In this document: positions 36,069 to 45,185 of the stretch, piece after piece
Layout of the letters: each line of letters opens with the position of its first letter
How positions within the stretch are numbered: position 1 is the first letter of the stretch
From: Pseudomonas cichorii
GTDB taxonomy: Bacteria > Pseudomonadota > Gammaproteobacteria > Pseudomonadales > Pseudomonadaceae
Assembly: GCF_015471405.1 (NCBI RefSeq)
Contig: NZ_BLVZ01000007.1
Coordinates: 62,001-126,000, forward strand
Length of the DNA stretch: 64,000 nucleotides
Direction: 5' to 3'
Made by a program: the position numbers and the translations under genes
The notes under the pieces: model-generated
Seen by the model: only the letters and a program-made list of their open reading frames with translations
Told to the model about the DNA's origin: nothing
Databases searched by the model: none

Positions 36069-36309
36069 GAGTGCTGATCGTAGTCTCCAACCCCCGAAGC
36101 ACCTCATATGGATCCACCCCAATCCCCTTGCACACTTCCAAAAACTCAATCACATCCAGCCTGCGCTCGGCATTCTCGGTTTTCGAAACGAAGGATTGCG
36201 GGCGGTCGAGTCGGGTTGCCAGTTCTTTTTGAGTCAGACCGGCTGCTTCGCGTGCCTCTAACAAAAGCATGAGCAAGGCTTGATAGCGGGTGTTGTGGAT
36301 GGTTTTCAC
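36025..36309 (-). CDS. XRE-family regulator
   Basis: The 94-residue protein has a classical helix-turn-helix (about 15-60: LLEAREAAGLTQKELATRL and PQSFVSKTENAERRLDVIEF), followed by VCKGIGVDPYEVL. It is divergent from the small gene at 36433, with a perfect palindrome between them that it probably binds. A degraded copy lies at 33847. Confidence 0.85.
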   Translation of the reverse strand: MKTIHNTRYQALLMLLLEAREAAGLTQKELATRLDRPQSFVSKTENAERRLDVIEFLEVCKGIGVDPYEVLRGLETTISTLNAPLPPNTDPASP

Positions 36310-36352
36310 GTAGGCGTGCCGTTTGATGGTCCGGCCACCTGAATAAACCTGA

Positions 36353-36369
36353 TTTGGGATTATCCCAAA
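36353..36369. promoter_or_regulatory. Operator between the XRE regulator and the small gene
   Basis: TTTGGGATTATCCCAAA is a perfect palindrome with eight-base arms and a one-base centre, in the divergent promoter region. It is most likely the binding site of the 94-residue XRE protein. Confidence 0.65.
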
Positions 36370-36432
36370 ATGGGTTTTTGGTTTAAGCTTCTGCCTCTAG
36401 GGATATGCACGTATGGGTGCAAGGGAGTCAGT

Positions 36433-36735
36433 ATGAAAAACAAGAAACCACAACTGTTGTCTCGCAAGCCTCGCAGGCTCAGATCCTCAACCCTTTCGGC
36501 GCGTCAGGTCATGACCAGGCAGCAAGTCGTCAGTGCCATGTATGCCTACCTGATGAACAGTTGGGAAGAGTTGCCTGAGCAGAACAAGCGTGCGCTGGGT
36601 TTTGATTTTGTCGTGGGTGGTGAAGGGGAAGAGGAAGCGCTGAATCACTTGGCGCGGTTGTTCATGGAGTATGCGGAGATTTCGTTTCGCCGAGCTTTGT
36701 CCGCCCGACGCAGGCGCCTGGGAATCATTGACTGA
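36433..36735 (+). CDS. Small basic protein paired with XRE regulator
   Basis: The 100-residue protein starts at the ATG 36433 behind AAGGGAG. It has a basic N-terminus (KNKKPQLLSRKPRRLRSS), a helical middle with MYAYLMNSWEELPEQNKRALGF cut by FDFVVGG, an acidic patch (GEGEEEAL) and a basic tail (SARRRRLG). No known motif was recognised. Divergence from an XRE gene and a former duplicate of the pair suggest a two-gene module, but nothing shows toxicity. Confidence 0.65.
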   Translation: MKNKKPQLLSRKPRRLRSSTLSARQVMTRQQVVSAMYAYLMNSWEELPEQNKRALGFDFVVGGEGEEEALNHLARLFMEYAEISFRRALSARRRRLGIID

Positions 36736-36754
36736 CTTTTCACAAGCAAATAAA

Positions 36755-36775
36755 AAGCCGGCTTGTGGCCGGCTT
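36755..36775 (+). terminator. Hairpin after the small basic gene
   Basis: AAGCCGGC and GCCGGCTT pair around TTGTG, 19 bases past the stop. An A-rich run precedes it but only a short pyrimidine stretch follows. Confidence 0.6.
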
Positions 36776-36992
36776 CTCGGGGACGGTCTTGGTTTATTTT
36801 TGGTAAACCGCAATCGCCTTCAACAGGTGCATCCGCAAGGGATGCTAAAGAGGTAACAAGCCGAACGTGTCGTTCGCCTTGTGTGGCAAGGGCCGCGCTG
36901 GGCAGCCTGTGCCGAATGGTGGCCACAGGATACTGATGTTTTGCGCCAATGCCCAGTCTTGAAACACATTCTCACTGTGTAAATACGGATAC

Positions 36993-37724
36993 TCAGCGCA
37001 GCAGCATGGCGTTTCGGCGGCTGTTGAGGGTGGACCACCAGAATATCCAGCCCAGGATGCGGATGTTTTCCCGCTCGATTTCTTCGGCGCTGAAGAGTTC
37101 GTCCGGGTATTCGCTGTTGTTGTGGCTGCGCAGGCGCAGGCCGCCGTTGGGCAGGCGGTAGAGGTATCTGACGCGCAGGATGCCGCCGTGTTCGAGGGCG
37201 TACATTTCGCCGTCGATGACTTGGGTAAGGTCGCGGTTGACGCCCAGCAGTGAGCCGTCCTGGATCTTGTCGGCCATGCTGTTGCCGATCATGGCGACGC
37301 ACATGGTGTTCTTGGGGTCGATGTTCATGGTTTGCAGCACGTGCATGGGCAAACGTATTTTTTGTCCGGGCGCTTCGGCCAGTACGGTCTTGCCGATGCT
37401 GTTGGTGGATTCGATTTCCTTGTAGATCTGAATTTCCACATCGCCGCGCAGCAGGCTTCGTCCTTGGTGAAGCGTAATCGGGGTGTCGCCGCCATTGTTC
37501 TCGTTGGCGGAGTCTGTCGGGTGTTTGGGGCCTTCGCCGGTGCGCAGCCAGCGGGGGTTGACGGTCAGTAGTTCAGCCACCTCTTCCAGCCGCGCCATGG
37601 GTACGCCGCGTTTGAACCAGTTGTTCACGTGCTGGGGCGTGACTTTGCGGTTGGCTGCAAAGTCCGTCGCAGAAAGATGGCACTCCCGCAGGAGGATGCG
37701 TAGTCGATCACCTGATGTATTCAT
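36993..37724 (-). CDS. LexA/cI-like repressor (HTH-S24) with Lys-to-Arg change
   Basis: The 243-residue protein has an N-terminal helix-turn-helix (about 5-55) and a C-terminal S24 peptidase-like domain. The nucleophile Ser149 lies in IGNSMADKIQDG. The general base expected 37 residues later, as in LexA and UmuD, is Arg186 (LRVRYLY; codon AGA) instead of lysine. No Ala-Gly or Cys-Gly bond exists in the linker (60-148). Self-cleavage on RecA activation is therefore doubtful, although the fold and DNA binding look intact. Relatives include phage repressors and PrtR. No prophage genes are nearby. The 36776-36992 stretch downstream shows no gene. Confidence 0.85.
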   Translation of the reverse strand: MNTSGDRLRILLRECHLSATDFAANRKVTPQHVNNWFKRGVPMARLEEVAELLTVNPRWLRTGEGPKHPTDSANENNGGDTPITLHQGRSLLRGDVEIQIYKEIESTNSIGKTVLAEAPGQKIRLPMHVLQTMNIDPKNTMCVAMIGNSMADKIQDGSLLGVNRDLTQVIDGEMYALEHGGILRVRYLYRLPNGGLRLRSHNNSEYPDELFSAEEIERENIRILGWIFWWSTLNSRRNAMLLR

Positions 37725-37853
37725 GAAGCCGAGTTTACGGCGCTCGCGAATCCGTTTAAATGAACGGGGTGTTCAAATACTGCTGTTCCCTTATTACTTA
37801 CGGTTAGCGACCTACAGGTGCAACAGTTGTTATGTAGGCATGTTCCGCAATCC

Positions 37854-37870
37854 GTTTATTTGAAATAAAC
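37854..37870. promoter_or_regulatory. Probable operator of the S24 repressor
   Basis: GTTTATTTGAAATAAAC has perfect eight-base arms around a central G, 130 bp upstream of the repressor start. Confidence 0.55.
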
Positions 37871-38025
37871 GCTGTGTTCTGCTTTAAACCGATTGTGCCG
37901 GGCTCACGTTTTGTTTATCGCGTTTTAAATGATGAATGTATTTTTATACGTTTGTTTATTGATGATGTTCTGGAGGATTTGCGAGGCGGGAGGAGCGAGG
38001 AGGGCGAAGCGTTTTGCAGAAGGTG

Positions 38026-38053
38026 TCCGGAACACCCGGTCAGGTGTTCCGGA
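38026..38053 (-). terminator. Hairpin downstream of ppa
   Basis: TCCGGAACACC and GGTGTTCCGGA form an 11-bp perfect stem with a six-base loop, 17 bases after the ppa stop. No T-run follows on the minus strand. Confidence 0.6.
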
Positions 38054-38069
38054 ACGGAGAACCGGGTGA

Positions 38070-38597
38070 TCAGCCTTTGTAGGCTGCAACCGATTTCAGG
38101 ATCTCGGCGCGGGCTGCGTCAGCATTGCCCCAACCATCGATCTTCACCCATTTACCTTTTTCGAGATCCTTGTAGTTCTCGAAGAAGTGCTTGATCTGTT
38201 CCAGCAGCAGGGCTGGCAGGTCGGTGTACTCTTTCACGTCGACGTACAGCTGGGACAGCTTGTCGTGTGGTACTGCGATAACCTTGGCATCGCCGCCGCC
38301 GTCGTCGGTCATGTTCAGGATACCGACCGGGCGAGCGCGGATGACCGAACCTGGAGCAACCGGGTATGGAGTAACAACCAGCACGTCGAGGGGGTCGCCG
38401 TCGTCAGCCAGGGTGTTGGGGATGAAACCGTAGTTGGCCGGGTAGAACATCGGGGTGGCCATGAAGCGGTCAACGAACAGGCAATCGGATTCTTTGTCGA
38501 TTTCGTATTTGATCGGCGCGTGGTTGGCCGGGATTTCGATAGCGACGTAGATGTCGTTCGGCAGGTCTTTACCAGCCGGAATCTTGCTGTAGCTCAT
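38070..38597 (-). CDS. ppa: Inorganic pyrophosphatase
   Basis: The 175-residue family I enzyme hydrolyses pyrophosphate to phosphate. Metal-binding motif [24 protein letters not shown] and the [14 protein letters not shown] segment are all present. It is a single gene with a hairpin behind it. Confidence 0.97.
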   Translation of the reverse strand: MSYSKIPAGKDLPNDIYVAIEIPANHAPIKYEIDKESDCLFVDRFMATPMFYPANYGFIPNTLADDGDPLDVLVVTPYPVAPGSVIRARPVGILNMTDDGGGDAKVIAVPHDKLSQLYVDVKEYTDLPALLLEQIKHFFENYKDLEKGKWVKIDGWGNADAARAEILKSVAAYKG

Positions 38598-38701
38598 TGG
38601 GTTTTGCCCCCGTAGTTGACCAGACAGATATTGGCATTAACGCCAAAAAGTGGGCCGGATTATAGGCATATTCTGTTGATGTTGACACGCACCGCGTTGG
38701 A

Positions 38702-39514
38702 TCAGTGCTGGCTTTGACTGGCCGTGTCGCCCTTTTGCAGGGCTTGCAGCCGGGCCAGGGTGTCCTGGCGGTAAAAAGCCTTCAGTTGCTCATAGACCTC
38801 GGGATAGGTGCCATACAGCAGGTCGGGCGCGCTGAAAAAGTACTCGCTGGTCACCGCGAAGAATTCGGCAGGGTCTTCGGCGGCGTAAGGGTCGATGACC
38901 GTTTCGATGTCTGGATCGTTGTCCAGTTGCCGGTTGAGATCGTCGTAGGCGTTTTGCATGACTCTGGCCCACTCGCTGATGCGCATGTCTGCGTGCAGCG
39001 GCGGCAGGCCGTTGGCATCGCCATTGAGCATGTCGAGTTTGTGCGCCAGTTCGTGGATGACCAGGTTATAGGCATCCCAGTCGCCACTGGACAGCACGCC
39101 CGGCCAGGCCAGAATCACCGGGCCCTGTTGCCAGGCTTCTCCGCTGTGCTCGCCATCCCATTCATGTTCGATACCGCTGGCATCGCGGTGCCGTTGCGGG
39201 CTGATGAAGTCGCCGGGGTACAGGACGATTTCGTGAAAACCCTGATACCAGTTCAGATCCCCGAGGTTGAGCAGCGGTAACTGTGCCTGGGCCGCGAGGA
39301 ACAACCGTTGTTCGTCATCCAGTTTGACACCCGGCAACGCCGTCAGGTGTTTGGCTTGCAGAAACAGCACGCAGGCCTCGCGCAGCGCCTGTTCCTGTGC
39401 CTCGCTCAAACCGTCCAGGATCGGCAGCCGCTGGCGCACCCGTAGCCAAACTTCGGGTGCGACCGGGTTTTTAGCCAGCGTGCGCTGTCTGCGCCAATTG
39501 CTGAACGACCACAT
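38702..39514 (-). CDS. mtfA: MtfA-type zinc peptidase (M90)
   Basis: The 270-residue cytoplasmic metallopeptidase has the zinc motif HELAH (His154, Glu155, His158) and the downstream acidic helix AEFFAVTSEYFF. E. coli MtfA binds Mlc and so affects the glucose PTS; in pseudomonads the substrate is unclear. It lies 3 bp after the DedA gene's start side on the same strand, with only 3 bases between its ATG and the DedA stop, suggesting an operon. Confidence 0.88.
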   Translation of the reverse strand: MWSFSNWRRQRTLAKNPVAPEVWLRVRQRLPILDGLSEAQEQALREACVLFLQAKHLTALPGVKLDDEQRLFLAAQAQLPLLNLGDLNWYQGFHEIVLYPGDFISPQRHRDASGIEHEWDGEHSGEAWQQGPVILAWPGVLSSGDWDAYNLVIHELAHKLDMLNGDANGLPPLHADMRISEWARVMQNAYDDLNRQLDNDPDIETVIDPYAAEDPAEFFAVTSEYFFSAPDLLYGTYPEVYEQLKAFYRQDTLARLQALQKGDTASQSQH

Positions 39515-39517
39515 GGC

Positions 39518-40165
39518 TCAGCGGGCGTCTGCCGAGCGGCCCATGCGGCTGCGTATCAGGCCGATGACCATGGGCAGCAGGGACATCAGAATGATCACCA
39601 GCACCAGCAATGTCAGGTTCTTTTTGATAAAGGGCACATTGCCGAAATAGACCCCAAGCGTTACCAGGCTGCCTACCCACAGGATCGAGCCCAGCACGCT
39701 GAAACTCAGGAAGCGCAGGTAGTTCATCCGGCCGACGCCCGCGACGAAAGGCGCGAACGTACGAATGATCGGCAGGAAGCGCGCCAGTGTGACTGTCTTG
39801 CCGCCATGGCGTGCATAGAATTCCTGGGTGCGGATCAGATAGTCGCGGCGGAAGATTTTCGAGTCTGGATTGCTGAACAGCTTCTCTCCGGCGGTTCGCC
39901 CGATGATGTAGTTGGTGCTGTCGCCCAATATGGCTGCCAGCATCAACAGCCCTCCCAACAGAACCGGGTCCATGCCGCCACCGGCAGCCACTGCGCCTGC
40001 GATGAACAGCAGCGAGTCGCCTGGCAGGAAGGGCATGATGACCAGCCCCGTCTCACAGAAAATCACCAGGAACAGGATGGCGTAGATCCAGGTGCCGTAG
40101 TTGGCTACCAGCAGGTCGAGATACACATCGAGGTGCAGGATGAGGTCGAGGGGGTTGAAATCCAT
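39518..40165 (-). CDS. DedA-family membrane protein
   Basis: The 215-residue protein starts MDFNPLDLIL; an earlier in-frame start adds 12 unlikely residues. Conserved VTT/DedA motifs are ETGLVIMPFLPGDSLL, the GRTAGEKLF loop and ARFLPIIRTFAPFVAGVGRM. The family moves lipids between membrane leaflets, including undecaprenyl phosphate. A second DedA domain is fused to PAP2 at 52405. Confidence 0.92.
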   Translation of the reverse strand: MDFNPLDLILHLDVYLDLLVANYGTWIYAILFLVIFCETGLVIMPFLPGDSLLFIAGAVAAGGGMDPVLLGGLLMLAAILGDSTNYIIGRTAGEKLFSNPDSKIFRRDYLIRTQEFYARHGGKTVTLARFLPIIRTFAPFVAGVGRMNYLRFLSFSVLGSILWVGSLVTLGVYFGNVPFIKKNLTLLVLVIILMSLLPMVIGLIRSRMGRSADAR

Positions 40166-40265
40166 TGGAATACCTGAGGCCAGACCCTTGGAACAGGGCA
40201 CGTGCGGAAGAAACTACTGTGCAGTACGCGCGGCATTATAGAGGGATAAACATGGCAACAGGTTT

Positions 40266-40288
40266 TTCGCGACTGAAGTCGCTCCTAC
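40266..40288. repeat. REP-like element, second type
   Basis: The sequence TTCGCGACTGAAGTCGCTCC plus TAC contains the imperfect palindrome GCGACTGAAGTCGC, a Pseudomonas REP type distinct from the GAATTCATTCGCG type. Confidence 0.6.
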
Positions 40289-40325
40289 GGATTAATGCTA
40301 ATCACTCAAGCCACAAACAAGACTT

Positions 40326-40414
40326 GTGGGAGGCAGCTTGCTGGCGACAAAGGCCTGAAAACCGGCAGATATTCTGCGTCTGTACGCTGAAGTCGCCAGC
40401 AAGCTGCCTCCCAC
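40326..40414. repeat. Long palindromic repeat, copy 2
   Basis: The 22-base arms at 40326-40347 and 40393-40414 are identical to those at 18629 and 18696. The loop differs at a few positions only and the trailing AAAGTGATTtATGACCTTA is also shared. It overlaps the space before the acetyltransferase stop. Confidence 0.85.
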
Positions 40415-40430
40415 AAAGTGATTTATGACC

Positions 40431-40883
40431 TTAGTTGATCGGTAATACGTAGTTCTTGAACTGGGTATCTTCCTTGAAACCAATGGACTCATAGACCTTG
40501 TGTGCCACTTCGTTGTCGCTGCTGGTGGACACGCGCATGCGTACGGCCTGGGTTTCCTTGGCCATCTGTTTGGCATGCTTCATCAGATGGTCCGCGACCA
40601 GCTGGCGACGGGAGTCTTCGGCCACATAGATGTCGTTGAGAATCCACACACGCTTGAGCGACAGCGACGAGAAGCTTGGGTAGAGCTGGCAGAAGCCCAG
40701 CACTTTGTTGTCGTCATCCTTGGCCAGTGCCAGGTAGATCACCGATTCATCGCGGCGCAAACGCTTTTCCAGAAAATCGCGGGATGAGTCCGGGAACGGC
40801 AACTCGCCATAAAACTCGCGATATTTGATGAACAGCGGGCAGAGCAGGTCCAGGTGTTCAAGAGTTGCTTTTATGATCCGCAT
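40431..40883 (-). CDS. GNAT N-acetyltransferase
   Basis: The 150-residue protein has the acetyl-CoA-binding region ILNDIYVAEDSRRQLVADHLM, a Q/RxxGxG/A-like motif in degenerate form, and the C-terminal NEVAHKVYESIGFKEDTQF typical of GNAT enzymes. The substrate is unknown. The end of the gene lies next to the palindromic repeat. Confidence 0.85.
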   Translation of the reverse strand: MRIIKATLEHLDLLCPLFIKYREFYGELPFPDSSRDFLEKRLRRDESVIYLALAKDDDNKVLGFCQLYPSFSSLSLKRVWILNDIYVAEDSRRQLVADHLMKHAKQMAKETQAVRMRVSTSSDNEVAHKVYESIGFKEDTQFKNYVLPIN

Positions 40884-40967
40884 GATTGGGCCTCAACTTC
40901 ACTATGGGCGAATGCAGTGTGCTCGGGCGACGGTTCGATGCTGCCGACTGGCTTTAGAAAGCGCAAT

Positions 40968-41807
40968 CTAAAGCGGCTCAACCGGGCCTGCGAGCAGGAA
41001 GTTACCCTTGTTATCGGCTGCGTTATCCGATTCCACAGTCTTCAATTCGGCTTCATCCTTGAGGTTCACCCCCGAAACCTGTCGCCGGCAGGCTTCACGC
41101 ATCAGATAAAGCAAGCGATGAGCCGCCATTGCGTAACTCAGGCCTTCCAGTCTCACATTGGAGATGCAGTTGCGATGGGCGTCGTTCAGGCCAACCTTGG
41201 GCGCATAGGTGAAATATAGACCCAGACTGTCCGGGGAGCTGAGGCCCGGGCGTTCGCCGATCAGGATCACCACCATCTTTGCGCCAAGCAGTTCACCGAT
41301 TTCGTCGGCGATGGCGACACGGCCTTGCTCCACCATAACCACTGGAGACAGCGTCCAGCCTTCGGCGGAGGCCTGTTCTTCCATGCGCGCCAGAAACGGT
41401 ACGGTATGGCGATGAACGGCCAGCGACGACAGACCATCGGCAACCACCACGGCCAGATCGACCCCACCGGGATGAGCAGCAGCGTAATCCTTTAACTGCA
41501 GAGCCGAGTCTTCGTTCAGGCGTCGTCCCAGGTCCGGGCGTTGCAAGTAACTGTGGCGGTCTGCGGCGGCGCTGTGTACCAGCAGCGTTTCACGGCCTTT
41601 TTCCGCCAGTTGTGCGCTTAGCCCTGCATGATCAAAGGGCAAATGCACGGCATCCCGTGCCTGGGCGTGGGCGAACTGAAAGTCCAGTTGTGCGTTGGTC
41701 GGCAGGCTGGTGCCGGTGCGGCCCAGTGCAATGCGCGCCGGGGTCAGGCGGCGCAATTCCAGCCATGGGTTGGGAAGTGTGTCGTCGGTCATGGAGAGGT
41801 CACTCAT
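40968..41807 (-). CDS. eutC: Ethanolamine ammonia-lyase small subunit
   Basis: The 279-residue subunit shows family segments [31 protein letters not shown] (in parts), [23 protein letters not shown] and the C-terminal [11 protein letters not shown]. With EutB it forms the adenosylcobalamin-dependent enzyme that splits ethanolamine into acetaldehyde and ammonia. The start overlaps the eutB stop by 4 bp. Confidence 0.96.
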   Translation of the reverse strand: MSDLSMTDDTLPNPWLELRRLTPARIALGRTGTSLPTNAQLDFQFAHAQARDAVHLPFDHAGLSAQLAEKGRETLLVHSAAADRHSYLQRPDLGRRLNEDSALQLKDYAAAHPGGVDLAVVVADGLSSLAVHRHTVPFLARMEEQASAEGWTLSPVVMVEQGRVAIADEIGELLGAKMVVILIGERPGLSSPDSLGLYFTYAPKVGLNDAHRNCISNVRLEGLSYAMAAHRLLYLMREACRRQVSGVNLKDEAELKTVESDNAADNKGNFLLAGPVEPL

Positions 41808-43198
41808 GCCAGGTGCGCCAGAGCCTGGCGAAAGGCCGGTGGCAGGCTGTCGCCAAAGCGCACATGGCCATCGGCCTGGGTGAAGATGCCCATTTTTTCC
41901 AGCCAGGCCTCGTATTCGGGGGCCGGGCGCAAGCCTAGGCTCTGCCGCGCATAGAGCGCGTCATGGAAAGAAGTGGTCTGGTAATTGAGCATGATGTCGT
42001 CCGAGCCGGGGATGCCCATGATGAAGTTGATCCCCGCCACGCCCAGCAGGGTCAGCAAGGTGTCCATGTCGTCCTGATCGGCTTCGGCGTGGTTGGTGTA
42101 GCAGATATCGCAGCCCATGGGCACGCCCAGCAGCTTGCCGCAAAAGTGGTCTTCGAGCCCGGCGCGGATGATCTGTTTGCCGTTGTACAGGTATTCCGGG
42201 CCAATGAAGCCGACCACTGTGTTGACCAGAAACGGGTTGAAATGCCGGGCCACTGCGTAGGCGCGGGTTTCGCAGGTCTGTTGGTCCACGCCATGGTGAG
42301 CGTTGGCCGACAGCGCGCTGCCTTGTCCTGTCTCGAAATACATCAGGTTCTGCCCGAGTGTTCCGCGATTGAGGCTCAGGCCCGCTTCGTAGCCTTCCTG
42401 CAAAAGTTTCAGGTTGATCCCGAAGCTGGCGTTGGCGGCCTCGGTGCCGGTGATGGATTGAAAAACCAGATCGACCGGTACGCCGCGGTTGATCACTTCA
42501 ATGGAGGTGGTGACATGGGTCAGCACGCAGGACTGGGTCGGGATTTCATAACGCTGGATGATCGCATCCAGCATTTCCAGCAGCGCGACGATGGACGAGG
42601 TGCTGTCGGTGGCCGGATTGATGCCGATCATGGCGTCGCCGTTGCCGTACAGCAGGCCGTCCAGCACACTGGCCGCAATGCCCGATGGCTCGTCGGTCGG
42701 ATGATTGGGTTGCAGCCGCGTCGACAGGCGTCCGCGCAGGCCTACGGTGTTGCGAAAGCGTGTCACGACGCGAATCTTTTGCGCGACCAGCACCAGATCC
42801 TGTACACGCATGATTTTCGAGACCGCTGCGGCCATCTCCGGCGTCAGGCCGGGAGCCAGAGTGCGCAGGCTGGTTTCGTCGGCCTTGTCGCTGAGCAGCC
42901 AGTCACGAAATCCACCCACGGTCAGGTGGCTGACCGGTGCAAAGGCCACCGTGTCATGGGTGTCGATGATAAGGCGGGTAACTTCGTCTTTTTCGTAAGG
43001 GATCAGCGCTTCTTCAAGGAAGTGCTTGAGAGGAATATTGGCCAGCGCCATTTGTGCGGCGACTCGCTCTCCATCGTTTTGCGCTGCAACCCCGGCCAGA
43101 AAATCGCCGGAGCGGGCAGGACTGGCTTTTGCCATGACGTCCTTGAGGCTGTCGAAACGGTACGTCAGCGCACCGATAGCCTGGGAAAAGCTTGCCAT
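41804..43198 (-). CDS. eutB: Ethanolamine ammonia-lyase large subunit
   Basis: The 464-residue catalytic subunit is a TIM barrel with [54 protein letters not shown] (in parts) and the cobalamin/substrate segments. It stands with eutC and is followed upstream by an aldehyde dehydrogenase that could oxidise the acetaldehyde. No microcompartment shell genes or permease are in the window, and no cobalamin riboswitch was found in the 274-bp gap upstream (43199-43472), which holds one REP element. Confidence 0.96.
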   Translation of the reverse strand: MASFSQAIGALTYRFDSLKDVMAKASPARSGDFLAGVAAQNDGERVAAQMALANIPLKHFLEEALIPYEKDEVTRLIIDTHDTVAFAPVSHLTVGGFRDWLLSDKADETSLRTLAPGLTPEMAAAVSKIMRVQDLVLVAQKIRVVTRFRNTVGLRGRLSTRLQPNHPTDEPSGIAASVLDGLLYGNGDAMIGINPATDSTSSIVALLEMLDAIIQRYEIPTQSCVLTHVTTSIEVINRGVPVDLVFQSITGTEAANASFGINLKLLQEGYEAGLSLNRGTLGQNLMYFETGQGSALSANAHHGVDQQTCETRAYAVARHFNPFLVNTVVGFIGPEYLYNGKQIIRAGLEDHFCGKLLGVPMGCDICYTNHAEADQDDMDTLLTLLGVAGINFIMGIPGSDDIMLNYQTTSFHDALYARQSLGLRPAPEYEAWLEKMGIFTQADGHVRFGDSLPPAFRQALAHLA

Positions 43199-43445
43199 AC
43201 AGATTCTCCATGACGTCCCGCCGTTGGCGTCGGACGTAGTCTTTCGGTCAAACCGGTGACGTTCCGGTTCAAGCGACTGTGGGAAGCGATGTAAGCAATT
43301 AATACTCCATAGTGAATGGAAGTGCGAATTTGCGGGGTGTGGCTGGAGGATTTTGCGGGTGTTGCTTCAAGGTGGAGCGCCGGGATTCGGGAGAATGCCC
43401 GGCGTTGGTGCGCTGTTCGCGGATGAATCCCACACGGTCTGCGCA

Positions 43446-43465
43446 GGAGCGAATTCATTCGCGAA
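43446..43465. repeat. REP element
   Basis: GGAGCGAATTCATTCGCGAA, identical to the copy at 47475, lies immediately after the stop of the aldehyde dehydrogenase gene. Confidence 0.7.
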
Positions 43466-43472
43466 CAACCAA

Positions 43473-44993
43473 TCAGAAGAAGCCCAGCGGATTGGTGTCG
43501 TAGCTCACCAGCAGGTTCTTGGTCTGCTGATAATGCTCCAGCGCCACTTTATGGGTCTCGCGGCCTACGCCTGACTTCTTGTAACCACCGAACGCCGCAT
43601 GCGCCGGATACAGGTGGTAGCAGTTGGTCCAGACGCGACCGGCCTTGATGGCGCGGCCTACGCGGTAAGCGCGGTTGATGTCGCGGGTCCATACGCCGGC
43701 ACCCAGGCCGAACTCGGTGTCGTTGGCAATGGCCAGGGCTTCGGCTTCGTCCTTGAAGGTCGTGACGCTGACCACCGGGCCGAAGATTTCTTCCTGGAAG
43801 ACGCGCATCTTGTTGTTGCCTTTAAGCAGTGTCGGCTGGATGTAGTAACCGGTCGCCAGGTCGCCCTCCAGTTTTTCCACCTTGCCGCCGGTCAGCAGCT
43901 CCGCGCCTTCGGATTGAGCAATCTCCAGGTACGAGAGAATCTTGTCGAATTGCTGCTGCGAAGCCTGCGCGCCGACCATGGTGTCGGTATCCAGCGGGTC
44001 GCCGCGTTTGATCTTCAGGACTTTCTTCAACACCGCTTCCATGAACTGCGGGTAGATGGATTCCTGAACCAGCGCACGGGAAGGGCAGGTGCAGACTTCG
44101 CCCTGATTGAAGAACGCCAACACTACGCCTTCTGCGGCCTTCTCGATGAACTCAGGCTCGGCGCTCATGATGTCTTCAAAGAAGATGTTCGGTGACTTGC
44201 CGCCCAGCTCCACGGTGGACGGAATGATGTTGTCAGCCGCCAGTTTCATGATGTGCGAGCCCACGGGTGTGGAACCGGTAAAGGCGATCTTGGCGATGCG
44301 CTTGCTGCTGGCCAGCGCTTCACCGGCTTCGCGGCCATAACCCTGGACGATGTTCAGTACGCCGGGTGGCAGCAGGTCGCCGATCAGTTCGACCAGAACG
44401 CTGATGCCCAGTGGCGTCTGTTCGGCGGGCTTGAGTACGACGCAGTTGCCGGCGGCCAGGGCTGGCGCGAGTTTCCAGGCAGCCATCAGGATCGGGAAGT
44501 TCCACGGAATGATCTGGCCGACTACGCCCAGCGGCTCGTGGATGTGATACGCAACGGTATTGCCGTCGATTTCTGCTGCGCTGCCTTCTTGCGCGCGCAG
44601 GACGCCCGCGAAGTAGCGGAAGTGGTCGACGGCCAGCGGGATGTCGGCGTTCAGGGTTTCACGAACTGCCTTGCCGTTGTCCCAGGTTTCGGTGATGGCC
44701 AGCTTTTCGAGGTTGGCTTCGATGCGATCTGCGATTTTCAGCAGGGTCAGCGAACGTTCCTGTACGGAGGTCGTGCCCCAGCCCGGCGCGGCAGCGTGGG
44801 CGGCGTCCAGCGCCTTGTCGATATCCTCGGCGGTGGAGCGGGGGAATTCAGCAATGGGTTTGCCGGTGATGGGCGAGGTGTTGGTGAAGTATTGGCCTTT
44901 GACCGGTGCGACAAATTCGCCGCCGATGTAGTTACCGTAGCGCTCCTTGAAGTTGATGAGCGCGCCTTCGGTACCTGGATGTGCGTAACGCAT
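43473..44993 (-). CDS. exaC: NAD-dependent aldehyde dehydrogenase, ExaC type
   Basis: The 506-residue protein starts at 44993 behind AGGAGA; its length equals ExaC of P. aeruginosa. Motifs include the cofactor loop [12 protein letters not shown], the general base [11 protein letters not shown] and the nucleophile segment [12 protein letters not shown]. It oxidises acetaldehyde to acetate. Its position beside eutBC supports a role in ethanolamine use, with ethanol metabolism as an alternative. Confidence 0.92.
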   Translation of the reverse strand: MRYAHPGTEGALINFKERYGNYIGGEFVAPVKGQYFTNTSPITGKPIAEFPRSTAEDIDKALDAAHAAAPGWGTTSVQERSLTLLKIADRIEANLEKLAITETWDNGKAVRETLNADIPLAVDHFRYFAGVLRAQEGSAAEIDGNTVAYHIHEPLGVVGQIIPWNFPILMAAWKLAPALAAGNCVVLKPAEQTPLGISVLVELIGDLLPPGVLNIVQGYGREAGEALASSKRIAKIAFTGSTPVGSHIMKLAADNIIPSTVELGGKSPNIFFEDIMSAEPEFIEKAAEGVVLAFFNQGEVCTCPSRALVQESIYPQFMEAVLKKVLKIKRGDPLDTDTMVGAQASQQQFDKILSYLEIAQSEGAELLTGGKVEKLEGDLATGYYIQPTLLKGNNKMRVFQEEIFGPVVSVTTFKDEAEALAIANDTEFGLGAGVWTRDINRAYRVGRAIKAGRVWTNCYHLYPAHAAFGGYKKSGVGRETHKVALEHYQQTKNLLVSYDTNPLGFF

Positions 44994-45185
44994 GGTGAAG
45001 TCTCCTGATTCTTGTTGTGGGGAGTTCAGCGTGGTCAAACCTGTGGCAGAGAGTAGCCAAGAGTAGGCCATTTAGCTCCGGTTCGGGAATGAACTTTAGC
45101 CGTAGGCTTTCGCTGTACCGGACAAAGACCGGGTGCCATTTGAGCGGTCCTGAGCTAACCTGCGCGGATGTTATAAGAGGTCATC

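Larger units (their letters stand above)
37725..38069. other. Gene-free regulatory stretch next to the S24 repressor
   Basis: No coding sequence is supported. It is AT-rich between about 37860 and 37970. AATCCGTTTA occurs twice exactly 100 bp apart (37749 and 37849); one copy opens a perfect palindrome at 37854, the other is followed by TGAACGGGGTGTTCA. It probably holds the repressor promoter and operators, and a divergent target gene seems to have been lost. Confidence 0.5.

Noticed and set aside
43199..43472. Search for a cobalamin riboswitch upstream of eutBC.
   Set aside because: No B12-box-like sequence was seen; only a REP element is evident.
45116..45138. TGGCAC on the minus strand upstream of exaC, a possible sigma-54 -24 box.
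   Set aside because: The expected GC at -12 is absent at the required spacing (TTT is found), so it does not fit the consensus.
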